A DNA stretch of 63,190 nt from Paucibacter sp. B2R-40 (lineage in GTDB: Bacteria > Pseudomonadota > Gammaproteobacteria > Burkholderiales > Burkholderiaceae_C): the NCBI RefSeq assembly GCF_025717555.1, contig NZ_JAJIRP010000004.1:235-63424 (forward strand), read 5' to 3'. A model generated the notes under the pieces. The model did not search any database and had not been told where the DNA came from. It saw nothing but the letters and a program-made list of their open reading frames with translations. Positions 1 to 9,091 of the stretch are shown here, piece by piece. Position 1 is the first letter of the stretch. The number at the start of each line of letters is the position of its first letter. The position numbers and the translations under genes were made by a program.

Positions 1-107
1 TCTACTATAGCACCGAATTCGAGTTTCAAGATCATCTAAGTGACCGCAGACATGAACATAGACACAGAGAGCGGACTTTGAAGGAGTATGCAAGAGTCGA
101 GCATGGC

Positions 108-3100
108 CTAAAGATCTGATTTAGCGCCAGTCTGAGTTGAGCGACAAGGAGGCCGTGCTTGATGCCTGCCCCAGGCTTGGACGATCGCACGGTTGTGGGG
201 CACATTTTCAAGAAACCCTTGACGGGCTCTGCTGTCGGCGATTCGACTGGCCTGTGTTTGAAGTTCAGCATGCGCTTCAGCCAAGACTTGGACTGCGCGC
301 TCGTCATCAAATGCCATCAAGACTTGGTAGCAGGTCAAAGGCAGGAGCAGTGGCTCTTCTGCGCCATCGAAGCTGCCGCCAGCAGCCACATGCACCAAGA
401 TCTCTTCCGCATGCGTCAACGCTTCTGCGCGCAGCCCTAGCGCCAGGGCTACTCGCGCTAGACCCGAGACAGGGTCCAACACTTGCTGCGGCCGCATCTT
501 GAGCCGCTGCAACTGATTGCGCGAATCTGAATAGGCTTGACGCGCAGCGTCGAGTCGGTCCAAGCCAAGCTCGGCGTGCCCCGCCACCAAGCGGGCATAG
601 GCGGCCAAGTCGGCCTGGCCGCTTGCTATTGCCGCGTCAAAAGCCATGCTTGCGTAGGTCAAGGCGCAAGTGTCATCACTCTGAAGATGAGCAACCGAAG
701 CGATGTTCAACAGTACCAGAGCCTCGGTCGCGCGCTGCCCGACCGCCCGAGCAATGGTCAAGCCTTGCTCCAAGCTTTGGCGTGCCTTGGCATATTCGCC
801 CAAGCGGGAGTAAACCGAGCCCAGATTGCTCAGACGCAAGCCTTCAGCAGCGCGGTCACAAGATTCCCGCACCATCACCAAGCCTCGCTCGAAATATTCT
901 GCCGCCGCCGGCAAGTCCCCTCTTTCCATGGCGATAAGACCAAGCGCATTGATCAATCGGCTTTCGCCACCGAAGTCGGCCAGTTGCCGCGCCATCAGCA
1001 AGCCCTTCTCGGAGACCTCTTTGGCCTGCACGTAGTCCCCCTGCCCCGTCAGAGACGTTGCCAGGCTGTTGTGCAGTGCAACCGTCTTGCGGTTGCTCGG
1101 CATTTTGGCTGCGAGCAATAGGCCTTGCTGATCCGCCTGCGCCGCCGCCGCGAAGTCTCCTACCGCGCGCAGGGCATTGGCACGCCGCAAAGAAACATCC
1201 ATTCGCTTCAAATCGTCATCGAGTTGTTCGGCCAATTCTTCCAAGGCCAGCAGATCGACCGCTTGAGCCGCCCTGTCACCCTGATTGAACCAATAGCGCT
1301 CCCGCAAGCCCAGCAGTCGCCACTTCGACAACGCGTCCCCGTCAAGCACCAAGGGCAAAGCGCGGGCAACAAAACCCAACATGGCTTGATTGGCAAAACG
1401 CGCGGCGGCATCCTCGGCCGCGAGCACAAAATAGGCCAGCGCATTGACCAAGTCACCGGCCCGTTCAAAGTGGTCAGCCGCCGGCCCCAAGGTTTCCGCC
1501 GCACGTTGTGCGCTCAAATTCGTCAGCCATGCGGCCGCCTTGGCGTGATACTCCCGCCTGTGGCGGCGCAGCATGCTGTCATAGGTTACCTGGTGCAGTA
1601 TTTGATGCTTGAACGCATATTCCCTATGGCCCTCAAAGGCAGCGTGCGCGCGCGCTACCACCAAGCCATGTTGAACCTGCGCTTCCAGTGGCAGCAATGA
1701 GTTGCTATCCAGCGCCGCCAAGGCCTGATCCCAAAAGACAAAGCCGATAACCGAGGCCTGTTGCAAAGCCAGACGCTCTGGCGCGGACAGGCTATCCAGC
1801 CGAGCCTGCAGAACACCCGTCAAAGTGGGCGGCACATGAGCTGCCAACAATTTATCTGGCTCCAGATGCCAGCGCTCGCCCGAGATCTGGATGGCACCAT
1901 CATCGATGAGCATCCGAACCAGTTCTTCCATATAGAAAGGATTGCCCTCGGCCCCACCGGTAATGAGCTCCCGCAGGGCGGCAGGCACTTGCTCAAGTCG
2001 CTGCAACAGAACATTGACCAGTTCTCGACTGCCTCGTTTGTCCAGCGGCTGCAAATCAATGCGCTGATATGCAGCCTCAACTGCAATCCAGTCTGCGCGA
2101 CGTTCAAACAAGGTGGGCCGCGTCATGCACAGCATCAGGCTCGCCACATCCCGATTAACTTGCAACAGGTAATTGATGAAATCCAGCGAGCCGTCATCTG
2201 CCCACTGCAGATCATCCAAGAGCAGCAACACCCAAACCCGCTTGCGTTCCCAAAGAGCCCGTAGCATCTGCGCAGCAGCGTGAAACGCTCGATTGCGAAT
2301 CTGCCGCGGATCCTCAAGAATGCCGCGCAAATGAGGGCTGCTTGAGAAGTCCAGTCCAATCAAATGCCCCAGCAAATGGGCATGCACCTCGCCAGCTGCC
2401 GCTCCGCCAGCATCATCGGCAAACAAAAGTTTGGCAAATTCGGCGATTTTCAAGCGCGCCACTTCAGCATCGTCATCTTCAGAAATCTGCAAATGCCAGG
2501 TCAGCATGTCTCGCAACATGCCGTACGGCCTGTCTTGAGCACGCGGATCGGCGCGCCCCCGGAGCAAGAAAACCGGTCTGTCCTGCGCCTCAACCCAAGT
2601 TTCAAATTCATAAAGCAACCGGCTCTTGCCAAGCCCTGCCTCCGCCACCACCAACACAGACACCAGAGCATCCCGCTCGCTCAAGCCTCGAAATACCTCC
2701 TGCAGTTGTTCCAGCTCTGCTTCCCGGGCGACCATGCGTGTATCCACGCCTTCAATACCGCGCAAGCGCCCTTTAAAAGCACGCGGAAGAGCGGCCAAGA
2801 CCAAGTAGGTCTGCAGCGCCTCCGAGCTTCCTTTGATCTGCAGGGGCGCCTCTTCGCTGACCTTGAACAGCCCACGCACATGGCGGTAAGTGTCATGGCT
2901 GATGCGCAGTCCGCCGGGCGGCGCGGTTTGCTCCATGCGCGCCGCGATATTGACGGCCGAGCCGCGGATACTTCCTTCCGCATCCACACCGCCGCCCAAC
3001 AAGACCGGGCCGGTATTGATGCCGACTCGCACATTGAAGCCGGCAATACCATGCTGCTGTTGCAGGGCCTGAGCATGCTGATTCGCCTGCGCAAGAATGG

Positions 3101-3503
3101 CCAAACCGGCTCGCACCGCAGACTCCGCATCGTCCTCATGCGAATCAACAGCGCCAAAGGCCGCCAACAAGGAGTCTCCCGCATATTGCAAAACTCGCCC
3201 CTTGAATTGCTCCACCACTTTGGTGAAACGCGCCAAGGCCCCGTCCATGACGAGCTGTATGTCCTCGGGGTCAAGCCGAGCACCCATCGCAGTCGACCCA
3301 ACAGCGTCGACAAACACGACCGTCACCTGTTTCAACTGCGGCGCCACCGGCTCAGAACCCGTGGCTGCACCGGTGGACGGGCTCAAGGCAAGCAACTTGC
3401 CGCGCATTGCCGCTATTGCCATCTCGACGACCGCGTCGCCCAGCACAGCGCGCTGCGCCTCCAGCGCGGCTATGCCGGCCTTGATTTGATCGAGTTCACT
3501 CAT
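108..3503 (-). CDS. Class III nucleotidyl cyclase–AAA ATPase–TPR signalling protein
   Basis: This is a large cytoplasmic protein of 1131 residues with no signal peptide. Residues 1-45 form a short helical N-terminus. Residues 57-235 are a class III nucleotidyl cyclase domain with metal aspartates D66 (FVDAVGST) and D110 (YAGDSLLAAFG) and the transition-state pair N185/R189 (VNIAARME). A P-loop ATPase follows, with Walker A AEAGLGKSR at 287-295 and Walker B LLLLDD ending at 431. The C-terminal third looks like tetratricopeptide repeats. The architecture matches stand-alone cyclase/AAA/TPR sensors, whose ligands and products are mostly unknown. By comparison with mycobacterial cyclases, the purine-selecting Lys and Asp positions appear to be Gln106 and Ser178, so a cAMP product should not be assumed. 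I chose the ATG at 3503 because homologues start with a similar helix. A TTG at 3548 would add 15 residues. Confidence 0.85.
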   Translation of the reverse strand: MSELDQIKAGIAALEAQRAVLGDAVVEMAIAAMRGKLLALSPSTGAATGSEPVAPQLKQVTVVFVDAVGSTAMGARLDPEDIQLVMDGALARFTKVVEQFKGRVLQYAGDSLLAAFGAVDSHEDDAESAVRAGLAILAQANQHAQALQQQHGIAGFNVRVGINTGPVLLGGGVDAEGSIRGSAVNIAARMEQTAPPGGLRISHDTYRHVRGLFKVSEEAPLQIKGSSEALQTYLVLAALPRAFKGRLRGIEGVDTRMVAREAELEQLQEVFRGLSERDALVSVLVVAEAGLGKSRLLYEFETWVEAQDRPVFLLRGRADPRAQDRPYGMLRDMLTWHLQISEDDDAEVARLKIAEFAKLLFADDAGGAAAGEVHAHLLGHLIGLDFSSSPHLRGILEDPRQIRNRAFHAAAQMLRALWERKRVWVLLLLDDLQWADDGSLDFINYLLQVNRDVASLMLCMTRPTLFERRADWIAVEAAYQRIDLQPLDKRGSRELVNVLLQRLEQVPAALRELITGGAEGNPFYMEELVRMLIDDGAIQISGERWHLEPDKLLAAHVPPTLTGVLQARLDSLSAPERLALQQASVIGFVFWDQALAALDSNSLLPLEAQVQHGLVVARAHAAFEGHREYAFKHQILHQVTYDSMLRRHRREYHAKAAAWLTNLSAQRAAETLGPAADHFERAGDLVNALAYFVLAAEDAAARFANQAMLGFVARALPLVLDGDALSKWRLLGLRERYWFNQGDRAAQAVDLLALEELAEQLDDDLKRMDVSLRRANALRAVGDFAAAAQADQQGLLLAAKMPSNRKTVALHNSLATSLTGQGDYVQAKEVSEKGLLMARQLADFGGESRLINALGLIAMERGDLPAAAEYFERGLVMVRESCDRAAEGLRLSNLGSVYSRLGEYAKARQSLEQGLTIARAVGQRATEALVLLNIASVAHLQSDDTCALTYASMAFDAAIASGQADLAAYARLVAGHAELGLDRLDAARQAYSDSRNQLQRLKMRPQQVLDPVSGLARVALALGLRAEALTHAEEILVHVAAGGSFDGAEEPLLLPLTCYQVLMAFDDERAVQVLAEAHAELQTQASRIADSRARQGFLENVPHNRAIVQAWGRHQARPPCRSTQTGAKSDL

Positions 3504-3639
3504 GCCATGAATTTCAACAAAAGAGCTTCGGCCTAGGGGCTGGCCCAAACCAAGTCAGCACAACGTGGGGCCGCGCTTGAAAAACGGGCTGGACGAGAGT
3601 ACCCGAAAAACACTATCCTGCGCCGTAGCGTGAATATTA

Positions 3640-3660
3640 GGGACAGACCAAGCGCTCTGT
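3640..3660. repeat. REP-like GGGACAGACC hairpin
   Basis: GGGACAGACC is followed by a partial inverted copy, so ACAGA (3643-3647) can pair with TCTGT (3656-3660). The same decamer, with one mismatch, opens the better-formed hairpin at 39942-39980. It lies about 50 bases upstream of the PEP-CTERM start at 3709. A REP-family relic is an inference from the shared sequence. Confidence 0.4.
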
Positions 3661-3708
3661 TCTGTGGCACGCTCGCGACTTCAAGCAATCGTCCTTCTAG
3701 GAGCTCTC

Positions 3709-4332
3709 ATGCTGAACAATGCCTTCGTCATCAAAGCTCTGGCCGTCGCGGCCCTCTGCGCCACTTGCGCGAGCACAGCACAAGCTATCGAAATCACCGT
3801 CTACAACACAGCCATCTTCCGCCCAGCACCAAACGGCGCCTATCAATTGGACGGCTTCGGGCGTGGTGACACCTCCCGGCCTGGCATCGACTCAATTGCC
3901 ACAGACGCGGGCAGTTTCGCCACACAGGTCTTTTTTGATACGTGGAATATCAACGTCAGCCTGCTTTCACCTGGCAACTACCAGTTCAACTCAACCGTGG
4001 TGTTTGCGACCGGCAGCGTCCTGTTCTCCAACGTGGCGTTCAATTCCTACGATGAATTGGGTCATCGCAATACGGTGCTGTTCGACATCAGCGCCGACGG
4101 CAAGCAAGCCACTGGCAGCGGCAATTTCTCGGTCGTCAAACCTTGCCCGGTGCAGAGTTGCGTTTGGATAGATGTGTTTGGAACACAGGATCTGAGTGTG
4201 GGCCAAACCGGCTACGGCTCCAACTTGGTGGCGCAAATTCCAGAGCCCGCTTCCTATGCCTTGCTGCTGGCCGGCCTGACCGCCGTGGCAGGTGTCGCAG
4301 GACGCAGGCGCTTTGCTTCAGTCAAGAAGTAG
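3709..4332 (+). CDS. PEP-CTERM sorting-domain protein
   Basis: This is a predicted exported protein of 207 residues. The N-terminus is a signal peptide ending near residue 26 (CASTAQA). The C-terminus carries the PEP-CTERM signal: IPEPAS, a hydrophobic helix and a basic tail (GRRRFASVKK). In the family this tripartite signal is cleaved by an exosortase and the protein goes to the cell surface or exopolysaccharide matrix. The central part is beta-rich and of unknown function. The ATG at 3709 has AGGAG five bases upstream; a GTG 45 bases earlier is less likely. It is the first of three PEP-CTERM genes here, and no exosortase gene is visible in the window. Confidence 0.85.
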   Translation: MLNNAFVIKALAVAALCATCASTAQAIEITVYNTAIFRPAPNGAYQLDGFGRGDTSRPGIDSIATDAGSFATQVFFDTWNINVSLLSPGNYQFNSTVVFATGSVLFSNVAFNSYDELGHRNTVLFDISADGKQATGSGNFSVVKPCPVQSCVWIDVFGTQDLSVGQTGYGSNLVAQIPEPASYALLLAGLTAVAGVAGRRRFASVKK

Positions 4333-4345
4333 CCCCGACGCTTAC

Positions 4346-4418
4346 AAGAGCGCAAAAGCCAGGCATTCAGTCTGGCTTTTTGCTTTTTGCCAGCGTTCGG
4401 TCTGGCTTTTGCGCTCTT
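4346..4418. terminator. Nested inverted/direct repeat, probable bidirectional terminator
   Basis: The outer arms 4346-4362 and 4402-4418 are a perfect 17-bp inverted repeat (AAGAGCGCAAAAGCCAG and its complement). Between them a second CTGGCTTTTTGC (4372-4383) can also pair with the first arm, and a T run follows it. The inner part holds two near-identical direct units, 4363-4383 and 4393-4412. The element fills the space between the PEP-CTERM stop and the tctA stop codon, which begins at 4419, so it can end transcription from both sides. Confidence 0.75.
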
Positions 4419-5927
4419 CTACTCCTCTTGAAACGCCTCTTCCCGCTTGCTTTTGATGGAGGGCAGCATCACCATCACCACCATCAAGAGCGCCGCAATC
4501 AACAGCCCGGCAGACAAAGGCCGCGACATAAAAGTACCCCAATCACCGCGCGACAGCAGCAGCGCGCGGCGCAGGTTCTCCTCCATCATCGGGCCCAAAA
4601 TGAAACCCAGGAGCAAGGGTGCGGGTTCGCAGTTGAGCTTGTAAAACACATAGCCCAGCGAGGCGAAGGCCGCCGTCACAAAAACGTCAAAGCTATTGTT
4701 ATTGAGCGTGTAGGCACCGATGCAGCAAAAAGTCACGATGGCAGGGAACAAGAATCGGTAAGGTACCGTCAGTAGCTTGATCCAGATTCCGATCAAGGGC
4801 AGATTCAAGACCACCAACATCAGATTGCCGACCCACATCGACGCGATCAGGCCCCAGAACAATTCCGGGTTGCTGACCATCACCTGCGGCCCGGGCTGAA
4901 TACCCTTGATCGTCATCGCGCCAACCATCAAGGCCATCACCGCATTCGGCGGGATCCCCAAGGTCAGCATCGGAATAAAACTGGTCTGCGCGCCGGCGTT
5001 ATTGGCCGCCTCCGGACCCGCCACACCCTGAATCGCGCCCTTGCCAAAGGGAATGCGCGGATTCTTGACGATCTTCTTCTCCAAGGTGTAGGCCGCGAAT
5101 GACGCCAGCAGGGCCCCGCCGCCTGGCAACACGCCCAACACCGAGCCCAGTGCCGTGCCGCGCACCACCGATGGCCAAGCCTCTTTGAAGTCCTGCTTGC
5201 TCGGCCACAAGCCTTTTACGTCATGGGTGAAGACCTCACGGTGCTCAGCCGGCAGACCCAAATTGGCGATGATTTCACCAAAACCGAAAATGCCCATGGC
5301 CACGACCACAAAGCCCAAGCCGTCACTCAACTCAGGGATGCCAAACGAAAACCGCGGCGTACCGGAGATCACATCGGTGTTGATCTGCCCCAGCAGCAAG
5401 CCCAGCAAAATCATCGCAATCGCCTTGACCAAGGAGCCCGACGCCAAGACCACGGCACCGACCAAGCCCAGCACCATCAAGGAGAAATACTCCGCGGGGC
5501 CAAACTTGAAGGCCAACTCGGTCAGCGGCGGTGCAAAGGCCGCGATGATGATGGTGCCCACACAGCCGGCGAAAAATGAGCCCAGCCCGGCGACTGCAAG
5601 CGCTGCGCCGGCCCGGCCTTGGCGCGCCATTTGGTAGCCATCGATGGCCGTCACCACCGAGCTGGATTCACCCGGCACATTGATCAAAATCGCCGTGGTC
5701 GAGCCGCCGTACTGCGCGCCGTAATAAATGCCGGCGAGCATGATCAAGGCCGGCGTTGCATCCAAGGCGTAAATGGAGGGCAACAGCATCGCAATGGTGG
5801 CGACCGGGCCGAGCCCGGGCAGGACACCGATCAAGGTCCCCAGCACCGCGCCACCGAAGGCGTAGAGCAGGTTTTGAAAGGTCAAGGCCGTATGAAAGCC
5901 CAGTGCCAAGTTACTCAATAGATCCAT
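4419..5927 (-). CDS. tctA: Tripartite tricarboxylate transporter, large membrane subunit TctA
   Basis: This is an inner-membrane protein of 502 residues with about 11-12 hydrophobic segments. The two family glycine motifs are visible: GVLPGLGP at 34-41 and GVLPGGG at 265-271. The block YYGAQYGGSTTAILINVPGE at 68-87 is also typical. TctA forms the permease core of secondary carboxylate transporters that work with the small subunit TctB and a periplasmic binding protein TctC. tctB lies immediately upstream with a gap of 10 bases, so the two are probably co-transcribed. No tctC is present in the window, so the substrate cannot be read from context. Confidence 0.95.
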   Translation of the reverse strand: MDLLSNLALGFHTALTFQNLLYAFGGAVLGTLIGVLPGLGPVATIAMLLPSIYALDATPALIMLAGIYYGAQYGGSTTAILINVPGESSSVVTAIDGYQMARQGRAGAALAVAGLGSFFAGCVGTIIIAAFAPPLTELAFKFGPAEYFSLMVLGLVGAVVLASGSLVKAIAMILLGLLLGQINTDVISGTPRFSFGIPELSDGLGFVVVAMGIFGFGEIIANLGLPAEHREVFTHDVKGLWPSKQDFKEAWPSVVRGTALGSVLGVLPGGGALLASFAAYTLEKKIVKNPRIPFGKGAIQGVAGPEAANNAGAQTSFIPMLTLGIPPNAVMALMVGAMTIKGIQPGPQVMVSNPELFWGLIASMWVGNLMLVVLNLPLIGIWIKLLTVPYRFLFPAIVTFCCIGAYTLNNNSFDVFVTAAFASLGYVFYKLNCEPAPLLLGFILGPMMEENLRRALLLSRGDWGTFMSRPLSAGLLIAALLMVVMVMLPSIKSKREEAFQEE

Positions 5928-5937
5928 GCCCTAGCCC

Positions 5938-6402
5938 TCAGCCAACAAGGATTGCTGGCCAGACCGGAATCACCAGCCGCAGGCCCCAGATAAAAATCAG
6001 CCAACTCCCGAAGGTCAGAATTACGCAATTGAGCAAAGCATCTTTCAACTTGAATTCGTCACCGGCCAAGGAGGACAGCAAGATCACTGCCGGCAGGGTC
6101 AAGGCTAAACCAAGGCGCGGCAACATCCAGCCAAACAGGCAGATGGCTGCGATGATGATGATGAGTGGTCGCCAAGCGATGCGGCCGATCGGCTCGCCGT
6201 CTTCGGTCTCTATCGTCAAGGCCTTGAACAGAACCATGCCACCGAGCAGGGCCAACAGCACGCCCAAGCCAAAGGGAAAGTAGGCCGGGCCGGGCCGGGC
6301 CGATGAGCCGAAGCTGTATTCCTTGGAGGCCCAGGCAAACGCCAGCCCCACGGCCACAAACAGCAGCCCAGAAAGAAAGTCCCGCTGACTATTGATCTTC
6401 AT
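5938..6402 (-). CDS. tctB: Tripartite tricarboxylate transporter, small membrane subunit TctB
   Basis: This small membrane protein of 154 residues has about four hydrophobic segments, typical of TctB in size and pattern. The N-terminus MKINSQRDFLSGLLFVAVG is the usual first helix of the family. It precedes tctA in a two-gene operon and should be the second membrane subunit of the same transporter. The ATG at 6402 is preferred over an upstream TTG at 6453, because the extra residues are polar and atypical. The Shine-Dalgarno sequence is weak. Confidence 0.9.
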   Translation of the reverse strand: MKINSQRDFLSGLLFVAVGLAFAWASKEYSFGSSARPGPAYFPFGLGVLLALLGGMVLFKALTIETEDGEPIGRIAWRPLIIIIAAICLFGWMLPRLGLALTLPAVILLSSLAGDEFKLKDALLNCVILTFGSWLIFIWGLRLVIPVWPAILVG

Positions 6403-6500
6403 TGACGACCGGCCCTGTAAATTCTGTTGATCGAGAATTCTAGGCGTCGCCAAGCGCCGCGCTATGGTGGCTTACGCTCGATAGGACGCCAGCCAAAACC

Positions 6501-8297
6501 CTAGCTCTGCCATTGCGGCGTGCTGCGCAGAATTTCTTCCAAAGTGGTCTGCCCCTCGGCCACCTTCATCGCCCCCGCCAAGCGCAATGGCCGCAAGCCT
6601 TCTTGCACCGCTTGGCGGCGCAGCGCCGAAATGTCGGGGGTCGGATGCAGATGCGCCTTGACCGACTCCTCTATTGTCAACAGCTCATACAGGCCGGCAC
6701 GCCCTCTGAAACCGGTATTGCGGCATTCCAGGCAGCCGACCGCCTTATAGGGCTTGACGCCGCCATTCATGCGCCAATGTTTGAGCATGTCGTTGAGCGT
6801 ATCGCGGGTCACACTCGGGTCGGGCACTTTGCAATGCTTGCACAGCGTGCGCACCAGGCGCTGTGCCAGCACGCCAATCACCGTCGCGCTGATCAAGTAG
6901 GACGGCACGCCCAGATCGGTCAGGCGCGTGATTGCCGCCGCCGCATCATTGGTGTGCAGGGTGCTGAAGACCAGATGGCCGGTCAGCGCGGCCTGAATCG
7001 CCATCTCGGCGGTCGCCAGGTCGCGGATCTCGCCCACCATGATGATGTCCGGGTCCTGCCGCATCAGCGCCCGCAGCCCTTCCGCGAAGCCGAAATCCAG
7101 CACCGTCTGCACCTGCGTCTGATTGAAGGAGGGCTCGATCATTTCGATCGGGTCCTCGATCGTGCAGACATTGACCTCGTCGGTGGCCAGGCGTTTGAGC
7201 GTGGAATACAGCGTTGTGGTCTTGCCGCTGCCGGTCGGCCCGGTCACCAAGATGATGCCGTGCGGGCGCTGCACCAGCTTCTCCCAGCGCTCGTTGTCAT
7301 GGGCCGAAAAGCCCAACATGGACAAATCCTTGACCGCCGTGTCGGGGTCAAAAATCCGCATCACCATCTTCTCGCCGAAGGCGGTCGGCAAGGTCGACAA
7401 GCGCATTTCCACCTCGTCACCGGCCGGGTTGCGGGTCTTGATGCGGCCGTCCAGCGGCCGGCGCCGCTCCACCACGTCCATGCGGCCCAAGAGCTTGATG
7501 CGCGAAATCATCGCGCTCATCACCGTCGGCGGCAGCTGATAAACGGTGTGCAAAACGCCGTCGATACGAAAGCGGATCACGCCCATCTCGCGCCGCGGTT
7601 CCAGGTGGATATCGCTGGCGCGCTGGTCAAATGCGTATTGCCATAACCAGTCAACCACCTGCACCACGCCCTGGTCATTGGCGTCCAGCTGCTTGTTGCT
7701 GCGGCCCAGCTCCACCAACTGCTCAAAGCTCGCCACCTGGCTGGACTCACCCGCCTTGGCCGCTGCCCGTACCGAGCGCGCCAGCGTGAAGAACTCGGTC
7801 GTGAAGCGCGAAATCTCCAGCGGGTTGGCCACCACCAGCTTGATCGGCTTGCGCATATGCGACTCGATCTGCGCCACCCAGGCGATATCAAACGGCTCCG
7901 AGGTCGCGATCGTCACATCATTGAGGCCAACCAGAATCGGCAGGCAGCGCTTGGCCTCGGCATAGCCGACCGACATCACGTCCGAAACCCGGCCCACATC
8001 AACCTTGAGCGGATCAATGCGCAGATAAGGCAGCTTGGCCCGCGCGGCCAACCATTCGGTCAGCGCATCCAGATCAAGCGCCTTGCCGCTGCCCACGCGG
8101 GTCAGCCCGGCATGCGCCATGCGCACCAAGGGGTGGAGTGAGCTGTCGCCGGCGGCAAAGCGTTGCTCGGTGCGCTGTACCTGCTCGGGGTCGATCAGCT
8201 CATCTTCCAAAAGCCAGCGCAACAGCGCACGCCATTCAAGCCGCCCTTCGGATTTAACGGCGGCGGGATTGGGTTCGGCTTTCGACTTGGCGCTCAT
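6501..8297 (-). CDS. GspE/PulE/PilB-family secretion ATPase
   Basis: This 598-residue ATPase has an N-terminal MshEN-like domain (about residues 60-170) and a C-terminal type II secretion/type IV pilus motor domain. Visible motifs are Walker A GPTGSGKT at 353-360, the Walker B segment DIIMVGEIRD near 417-426, the His box HLVFSTLHTND at 441-451, and a zinc tetracysteine (C486, C489, C522, C525). Relatives power pilus assembly or type II secretion. No other pilus or secretion gene is nearby, so its machine is unknown. The ATG at 8297 overlaps the stop of the preceding gene in an ATGA, indicating translational coupling. It is the last gene of the chain that starts at lolC. Confidence 0.9.
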   Translation of the reverse strand: MSAKSKAEPNPAAVKSEGRLEWRALLRWLLEDELIDPEQVQRTEQRFAAGDSSLHPLVRMAHAGLTRVGSGKALDLDALTEWLAARAKLPYLRIDPLKVDVGRVSDVMSVGYAEAKRCLPILVGLNDVTIATSEPFDIAWVAQIESHMRKPIKLVVANPLEISRFTTEFFTLARSVRAAAKAGESSQVASFEQLVELGRSNKQLDANDQGVVQVVDWLWQYAFDQRASDIHLEPRREMGVIRFRIDGVLHTVYQLPPTVMSAMISRIKLLGRMDVVERRRPLDGRIKTRNPAGDEVEMRLSTLPTAFGEKMVMRIFDPDTAVKDLSMLGFSAHDNERWEKLVQRPHGIILVTGPTGSGKTTTLYSTLKRLATDEVNVCTIEDPIEMIEPSFNQTQVQTVLDFGFAEGLRALMRQDPDIIMVGEIRDLATAEMAIQAALTGHLVFSTLHTNDAAAAITRLTDLGVPSYLISATVIGVLAQRLVRTLCKHCKVPDPSVTRDTLNDMLKHWRMNGGVKPYKAVGCLECRNTGFRGRAGLYELLTIEESVKAHLHPTPDISALRRQAVQEGLRPLRLAGAMKVAEGQTTLEEILRSTPQWQS

Positions 8298-9091
8298 GTC
8301 TGGGGCTCGGCTTTCAGCTGATTGATGATGCTCAAAGGCAGTGGTCGCACCAGCCGTAACCATTTCGCGGCAGGCAAATCAAACTGCGCCTCGATATTAG
8401 CCGCTCGACGCTCCAGTTCCTCGCGCTCCGGCACCGCCACCCCACGTGCCGCCACGACGATGGTATTGCCCTCCTTGGTGGGCGCCAGGCTCCACACCTG
8501 ATCGCTGCCAAAGACCGCCGCGATGCGGGCGGCACTGCGGGCGAAGCTGGCATCCCGGCCAAACAAATTGACCGTCATCAGGCCGCCGTCGGCCAGCAAA
8601 TTGAAGCAATTCGCGTAGAAGGCCTCGTCGTCCAGCACCGGTGAGGCAGCGTCATGGTCGTAGAGGTCAACGTTCAAGACCTGCACCGTCTGCGCCCTCT
8701 CAGGGTCAGCCACCCAGCGCGCCGCGTCCTCGTTGTAGACGGTCAGGCGCTTATCGTCCTCGGGCAGATGGAACCAGATGCGGCAGGCATGGATGACGGT
8801 CGGGTTGATCTCCACCGCTGTGGTCTGCATGCGCAGCACCTTGTGGCAGTAACGCGTGATCGCCGCGGCACCCAGACCCAGCTGCACCGCATGGCCCTCG
8901 CGCAGCGACGCGCTGTCGCGCCAAAGCATCCAGACCATCATGCGCTGGATGTACTCCAGCTCCAGATGCTGGGGTTTGCGGATGCGCATCGCGCCCTGCA
9001 CCCAGATCGAGTCCAGGTGCAAAAAACGCACGCCGTCAAACTCGGACAAGGTGGCCGGGGCCCAGGCCATTTTTTTGATTTTTTTACTCAT
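8294..9091 (-). CDS. Spermidine synthase-like (SpeE-fold) protein
   Basis: This 265-residue protein has a SAM-dependent methyltransferase/aminopropyltransferase fold. The glycine loop GLGAAA is at 72-77, the acidic residue E94 (VEINPTVI) follows the second strand, NEDA is at 120-123, and LNVDLYDHD covers the catalytic-loop region near 139-147. It resembles bacterial proteins annotated as spermidine synthase-like, but I cannot confirm the residues that bind putrescine, so the substrate is open. The ATG at 9091 overlaps the previous stop in ATGAGTAA. An in-frame ATG at 9103 would add four residues. Its own stop overlaps the start of the PulE-like ATPase. Confidence 0.8.
   Translation of the reverse strand: MSKKIKKMAWAPATLSEFDGVRFLHLDSIWVQGAMRIRKPQHLELEYIQRMMVWMLWRDSASLREGHAVQLGLGAAAITRYCHKVLRMQTTAVEINPTVIHACRIWFHLPEDDKRLTVYNEDAARWVADPERAQTVQVLNVDLYDHDAASPVLDDEAFYANCFNLLADGGLMTVNLFGRDASFARSAARIAAVFGSDQVWSLAPTKEGNTIVVAARGVAVPEREELERRAANIEAQFDLPAAKWLRLVRPLPLSIINQLKAEPQT

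Noticed and set aside
2364-3536. A 390-codon plus-strand open frame opposite the cyclase gene
   Set aside because: It shows no motif and no ribosome-binding site, and the minus-strand frame has intact cyclase and P-loop motifs.
3664-3680. TGGCACG upstream of the PEP-CTERM gene at 3709 as a -24 box
   Set aside because: No TTGC-type -12 element occurs at the required spacing.
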